A DNA stretch of 16,995 nucleotides from Flavobacteriaceae bacterium UBA7433 (lineage in GTDB: Bacteria > Bacteroidota > Bacteroidia > Flavobacteriales > Flavobacteriaceae). The notes under the pieces were generated by a model, which worked only from the letters and a program-made list of their open reading frames with translations, was not told where the DNA came from and did not search any database. Below, piece after piece: positions 14,575 to 16,995 of this stretch. The translations under genes were made by a program, and so were the position numbers. Each line of letters starts with the position of its first letter. Position 1 is the first letter of the stretch. The stretch is taken from contig DLQL01000039.1 of NCBI GenBank assembly GCA_002477565.1, positions 1-16,995 of the forward strand. The letters run 5' to 3'.

Positions 14575-16269
14575 TTAGACCAATGTTACAAAAAGACCTG
14601 CTTCTGTTTTGGAAACTGCAGCTGAGTTCTTTTTTGTCAACCCCTTGATTGTTTTGTCCCATTTTTTATTGCTCAAACCTGATTTTTCTTTTAGTTCGCT
14701 TAGTAAGACAGGGCTGTTTTCTTTCAAAAGACCCAACAATTCTTTTTCTTCATCGGTCAAAACAACTCCTGTTTTTTCTGGGCGCATTTGAGGGAAAAAC
14801 AAGACTTCTTGAATCGAACTATTGTTTGTCAAGAGCATCACCAGACGATCGATACCGATGCCGATACCAGAAGTAGGAGGCATGCCGTATTCCAACGACC
14901 GGATAAAATCATGGTCGATAAACATCGCCTCATCGTCCCCTTTTTCAGACAGTTTCAATTGCTCCTCAAAACGTTCTTTTTGGTCAATAGGGTCGTTGAG
15001 CTCTGAATAGGCATTTGCCAATTCTTTTCCGTTTACCATCAATTCAAAACGTTCCGTGAGTTCCTTGTTGTCTCTGTGTTCTTTGGTCAAAGGACTCATC
15101 TCTTTGGGGTAGTCAGTGATGAATGTAGGTTGTATGTAGTGGTGTTCGCATTTTTCTCCAAACAATTCGTCGATTAGTTTTCCAACTCCCATACTTTCTT
15201 CCACTTCAACACCCACTTTTCTACAAACTTCTTTCAATTCATCTTCCTTCATGCCCGCCACGTCATAGCCTGTATGGATTTTAATGGCTTCAAGGATGGG
15301 GACTCTAGGGTAAGGAGCTTTGAATTCAATGGTGTGGTTTCCTACTTGAACAGCGGAAGATCCGTTGGAATCGGTAGCAACTTTTTCAAGCAATTGCTCA
15401 GTCATCTCCATCATCCAATGGTAATCTTTGTAGGCCACGTACAATTCCATAACCGTAAATTCGGGGTTGTGTGTTTTGTCCATCCCTTCATTTCTAAAAT
15501 CTTTGGCAAACTCATAGACGGCATCAAAACCACCGACAATCAATCGTTTCAAATAGAGTTCATTGGCAATACGCAAATACAAGGGAATGTCTAGTGCATT
15601 GTGATGGGTCTTAAAAGGCCGTGCAGCAGCGCCACCTGGAATGGGTTGCAATATGGGTGTTTCTACTTCCAAATAGTCGCGTTCGTTGAAAAACTGACGG
15701 ATGGAATTGGTGATTTTGGTTCGTTTGAGAAAGGTCTCTTTTACATGGTCGTTTACAATGAGGTCTACATAGCGTTGTCTGTATCTCAATTCAGCATCGC
15801 TAAAGGCATCGTGTACTTTTCCAGAGGCATCTGTTTTGACCACGGGAAGCGGGCGTAAGGACTTTGACAAGAGGGTTAGTTTGTGAACAAAAACAGAGGG
15901 TTCTCCTACTTGAGTTTTGAACACCTTTCCTTCGATTCCGAGGATGTCACCGATGTCTAAAAGTTTTTTAAAAACATCGTTGTACATGCTTTTGTCATCG
16001 CCGCTTGCTATTTCGTCCCTGTTTACATAAATCTGCATGCGCCCCGTGCTGTCTTTTAGTTCAGCAAAGGAGGCTTTTCCCATCAGTCTTCGGCTCATCA
16101 TTCTTCCAGAAATCACGACGTTTTTACCTTCGTAATTTTCGAAATCACCGACAATGGATCCAACGGTTGCGGTGGATTTGAATTCTTCTGCAGGGTAGGG
16201 GTTGATTCCCAAGTCACGTAGCTTTTGAAGAGATTCTCTTCTCACAATTTCTTGTTCTGATAGGTGCAT
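14575..16269 (-). CDS. lysS: Lysyl-tRNA synthetase, class II
   Basis: A 564-residue class IIb aminoacyl-tRNA synthetase that charges tRNA-Lys. The N-terminal OB-fold for anticodon binding spans about 50-137. Motif 1 lies near 193-207 (FFNERDYLEVETPIL), motif 2 is FRNEGMDKTHNPEFT (258-272) and motif 3 is GIGIGIDRLVMLL (468-480). MELYVAY and the lysine-pocket segment NGKELANAYSELNDP (413-427) fit LysRS rather than AsnRS or AspRS. After the usual family end (FFPQMRPE, 491-498) a further 66 residues follow. They are Lys/Glu/Leu-rich and look like a small helical or winged-helix add-on, a feature I associate with Bacteroidota LysRS. The ATG at 16269 matches the conserved start (MHLSEQEIVRRE) and lies about 30 nt from the predicted transcription start. 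Confidence 0.97.
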   Translation of the reverse strand: MHLSEQEIVRRESLQKLRDLGINPYPAEEFKSTATVGSIVGDFENYEGKNVVISGRMMSRRLMGKASFAELKDSTGRMQIYVNRDEIASGDDKSMYNDVFKKLLDIGDILGIEGKVFKTQVGEPSVFVHKLTLLSKSLRPLPVVKTDASGKVHDAFSDAELRYRQRYVDLIVNDHVKETFLKRTKITNSIRQFFNERDYLEVETPILQPIPGGAAARPFKTHHNALDIPLYLRIANELYLKRLIVGGFDAVYEFAKDFRNEGMDKTHNPEFTVMELYVAYKDYHWMMEMTEQLLEKVATDSNGSSAVQVGNHTIEFKAPYPRVPILEAIKIHTGYDVAGMKEDELKEVCRKVGVEVEESMGVGKLIDELFGEKCEHHYIQPTFITDYPKEMSPLTKEHRDNKELTERFELMVNGKELANAYSELNDPIDQKERFEEQLKLSEKGDDEAMFIDHDFIRSLEYGMPPTSGIGIGIDRLVMLLTNNSSIQEVLFFPQMRPEKTGVVLTDEEKELLGLLKENSPVLLSELKEKSGLSNKKWDKTIKGLTKKNSAAVSKTEAGLFVTLV

Positions 16270-16303
16270 GTTCGTTTTGTTTAAAGGCCAATAGATTTGC
16301 CTG

Positions 16304-16333
16304 CAAAGATACTTAAGAATTGCGAATTACAAA
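16304..16333 (-). promoter_or_regulatory. lysS promoter (-33 TTTG, -7 TATCTTTG)
   Basis: On the minus strand TTTG (16333-16330) and TATCTTTG (16311-16304) are separated by 18 nt, an essentially perfect match to the Bacteroidota -33/-7 promoter. Transcription would start near 16298, giving a leader of about 30 nt before the lysS ATG. This is the best promoter in the window. Confidence 0.75.
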
Positions 16334-16414
16334 TGCGAAATGCCATTTTATGAAGAGCGACTTCTTTTGAAAAGAGTTCTTTTTAGGATGTTGTCGAAAA
16401 AAAATGTAAATTTG

Positions 16415-16536
16415 CTTGTTGTTTTTTTAGGAAACAACAGTGTGTTGTTTTGTCATTTTTAGTAAAAAATGACGTGGTTTTTGTTGAAACCAGTGGAAAG
16501 CTTCCCTTTTTTGGGTTGCTTTTTTTTTGTTTTTTT
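16415..16536 (+). ncRNA. Candidate structured RNA or hairpin cluster between lysS and the DUF456 gene
   Basis: On the plus strand TAAATTTG (16407-16414) matches the -7 consensus. It is followed by hairpin AAACAACA-GTG-TGTTGTTT (16432-16450) and, immediately next to it, GTCATTTTT-AGTA-AAAAATGAC (16452-16473). Then come TGGTTT/AAACCA (16475-16492), a short GGAA/TTCC stem, and T-tracts at 16520-16528 and 16530-16536. On the minus strand the hairpins are not followed by T-tracts, so the plus strand is the better reading. No protein is encoded here. AT-rich sequence makes some hairpins likely by chance. Confidence 0.25.
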
Positions 16537-16566
16537 GAGAGAAACTCCGTCGGGCTTCAATTCGTC

Positions 16567-16995
16567 TTAAAATAATTGTGAGAAAAACACCTTCCGATGT
16601 GTCCAAAAAATGTGGATAAAATACCAAAAAAACACAACACTGATGACGGCTTTCAAAGCGGTAGAAAACAAAAATCCAACAAAGGAGCCTATAGCTGCTT
16701 TTAGCGCTTTGGAAACCTCTTTGTGAGCTCCTGTCAGTTCACCTAAAAAAGCACCTAAAAAAGGGCCAAACACGATGCCCACAGGACCGAAGAACAAGCC
16801 AATTCCCAAACCGATACCTGACCCCCAAACCCCCTTTTTAGTGCCACCAAACTTTTTGGTGCTCAATGCGGGAAGTGTGTAATCCAACAGGGTAGCGAGC
16901 AATGCGATTGCAAGTGTCATCCATAAAAAATTCCAATTGTCAGGAATGCCCTTTGTAAGGTGGAGCAATAGCAAGCCAATCCATCCTGTCGGTGG
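16567..16995 (-). CDS. DUF456 family membrane protein (N-terminus beyond window edge)
   Basis: An open frame enters from the right edge and ends at 16567, giving 142 visible residues. It begins PPTGWIGLLLLHLTKG. Family members usually start about 20-30 residues earlier, so the gene is cut by the window and not truncated in nature. Hydrophobic segments lie at roughly visible residues 4-14 and 24-42. A long glycine-rich membrane segment follows at about 57-88 (GIGLGIGLFFGPVGIVFGPF), and a last helix at about 105-127. This glycine-zipper-like middle is typical of DUF456, whose function is unknown. An internal TTG at 16974 is not the true start. It lies upstream of lysS on the same strand, 297 bp away, and lysS has its own promoter. 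Confidence 0.85.
   Translation of the reverse strand, partial: PPTGWIGLLLLHLTKGIPDNWNFLWMTLAIALLATLLDYTLPALSTKKFGGTKKGVWGSGIGLGIGLFFGPVGIVFGPFLGAFLGELTGAHKEVSKALKAAIGSFVGFLFSTALKAVISVVFFWYFIHIFWTHRKVFFSQLF

Noticed and set aside
15274..15858. Plus-strand frames of 85-106 codons antisense to lysS
   Set aside because: They lie opposite conserved synthetase motifs and show no protein features of their own.
16427..16627. Minus-strand 66-codon frame downstream of the DUF456 gene
   Set aside because: It overlaps the DUF456 3' end in another frame and runs through the hairpin and homopolymer region. The peptide is Lys/Gln/Phe-rich low-complexity.
1..16995. CRISPR arrays, insertion sequences, phage genes, defence systems, tRNA genes
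   Set aside because: No regularly spaced repeats, transposase or integrase motifs, terminal inverted repeats or tRNA cloverleaf were seen on either strand. Gene content is conserved core sequence.

Overview
The window looks like a chromosomal stretch from a member of the Flavobacteriaceae (phylum Bacteroidota). The evidence is the complete gliding-motility / type IX secretion cluster gldK-gldL-gldM-gldN, Bacteroidota-type promoter elements (TAnnTTTG at -7, TTTG or TTG near -33), an AT-rich composition, A-rich regions before start codons in place of Shine-Dalgarno motifs, and a lysyl-tRNA synthetase with the C-terminal extension usual in this phylum. No mobile element, CRISPR array, tRNA or rRNA was found. 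The content is mostly conserved housekeeping sequence plus the secretion motor.

Layout. Bases 1-86 (minus) hold the first 28 codons of miaB, running off the left edge and diverging from topA. topA (328-2826) is followed by an arginase-fold protein (2897-4054) that lacks most of the family's metal ligands. A hairpin terminator (4060-4093) and a promoter-like element separate these from gldK, gldL, gldM and gldN (4186-8849), which are closed by a strong intrinsic terminator (8878-8905). A DAO-type FAD oxidoreductase follows (8918-9979) and converges on a small DUF983 membrane protein (9998-10399, minus). An ABC-F ATPase (10524-12440), a PLP-dependent ACC deaminase/D-cysteine desulfhydrase-like enzyme (12477-13409) and a LysM glucosaminidase lipoprotein (13470-14303) form a second plus-strand group. 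lysS (14575-16269) and a DUF456 membrane protein cut by the right edge (16567-16995) are on the minus strand.

How the genes work together. GldL and GldM form the proton-driven inner-membrane motor of the type IX secretion system and gliding machinery. GldM reaches across the periplasm to the ring made by the lipoprotein GldK and the periplasmic protein GldN. The other genes are mostly core functions: DNA supercoiling (TopA), tRNA modification and charging (MiaB, LysS), ribosome-associated ATPase (ABC-F) and cell-wall cleavage (glucosaminidase).

No clearly new multi-gene system is visible. The best leads are non-coding or degenerate elements: the metal-ligand-poor arginase-like protein next to gldK, a run of adjacent hairpins with mutually exclusive pairings on the plus strand at 16415-16536, and a possible short RNA of two hairpins plus a U-tract on the minus strand at 14388-14459. 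Several long reading frames begin at upstream TTG codons; ATG starts were chosen where sequence features decided (gldN, FAD oxidoreductase, PLP enzyme, glucosaminidase).
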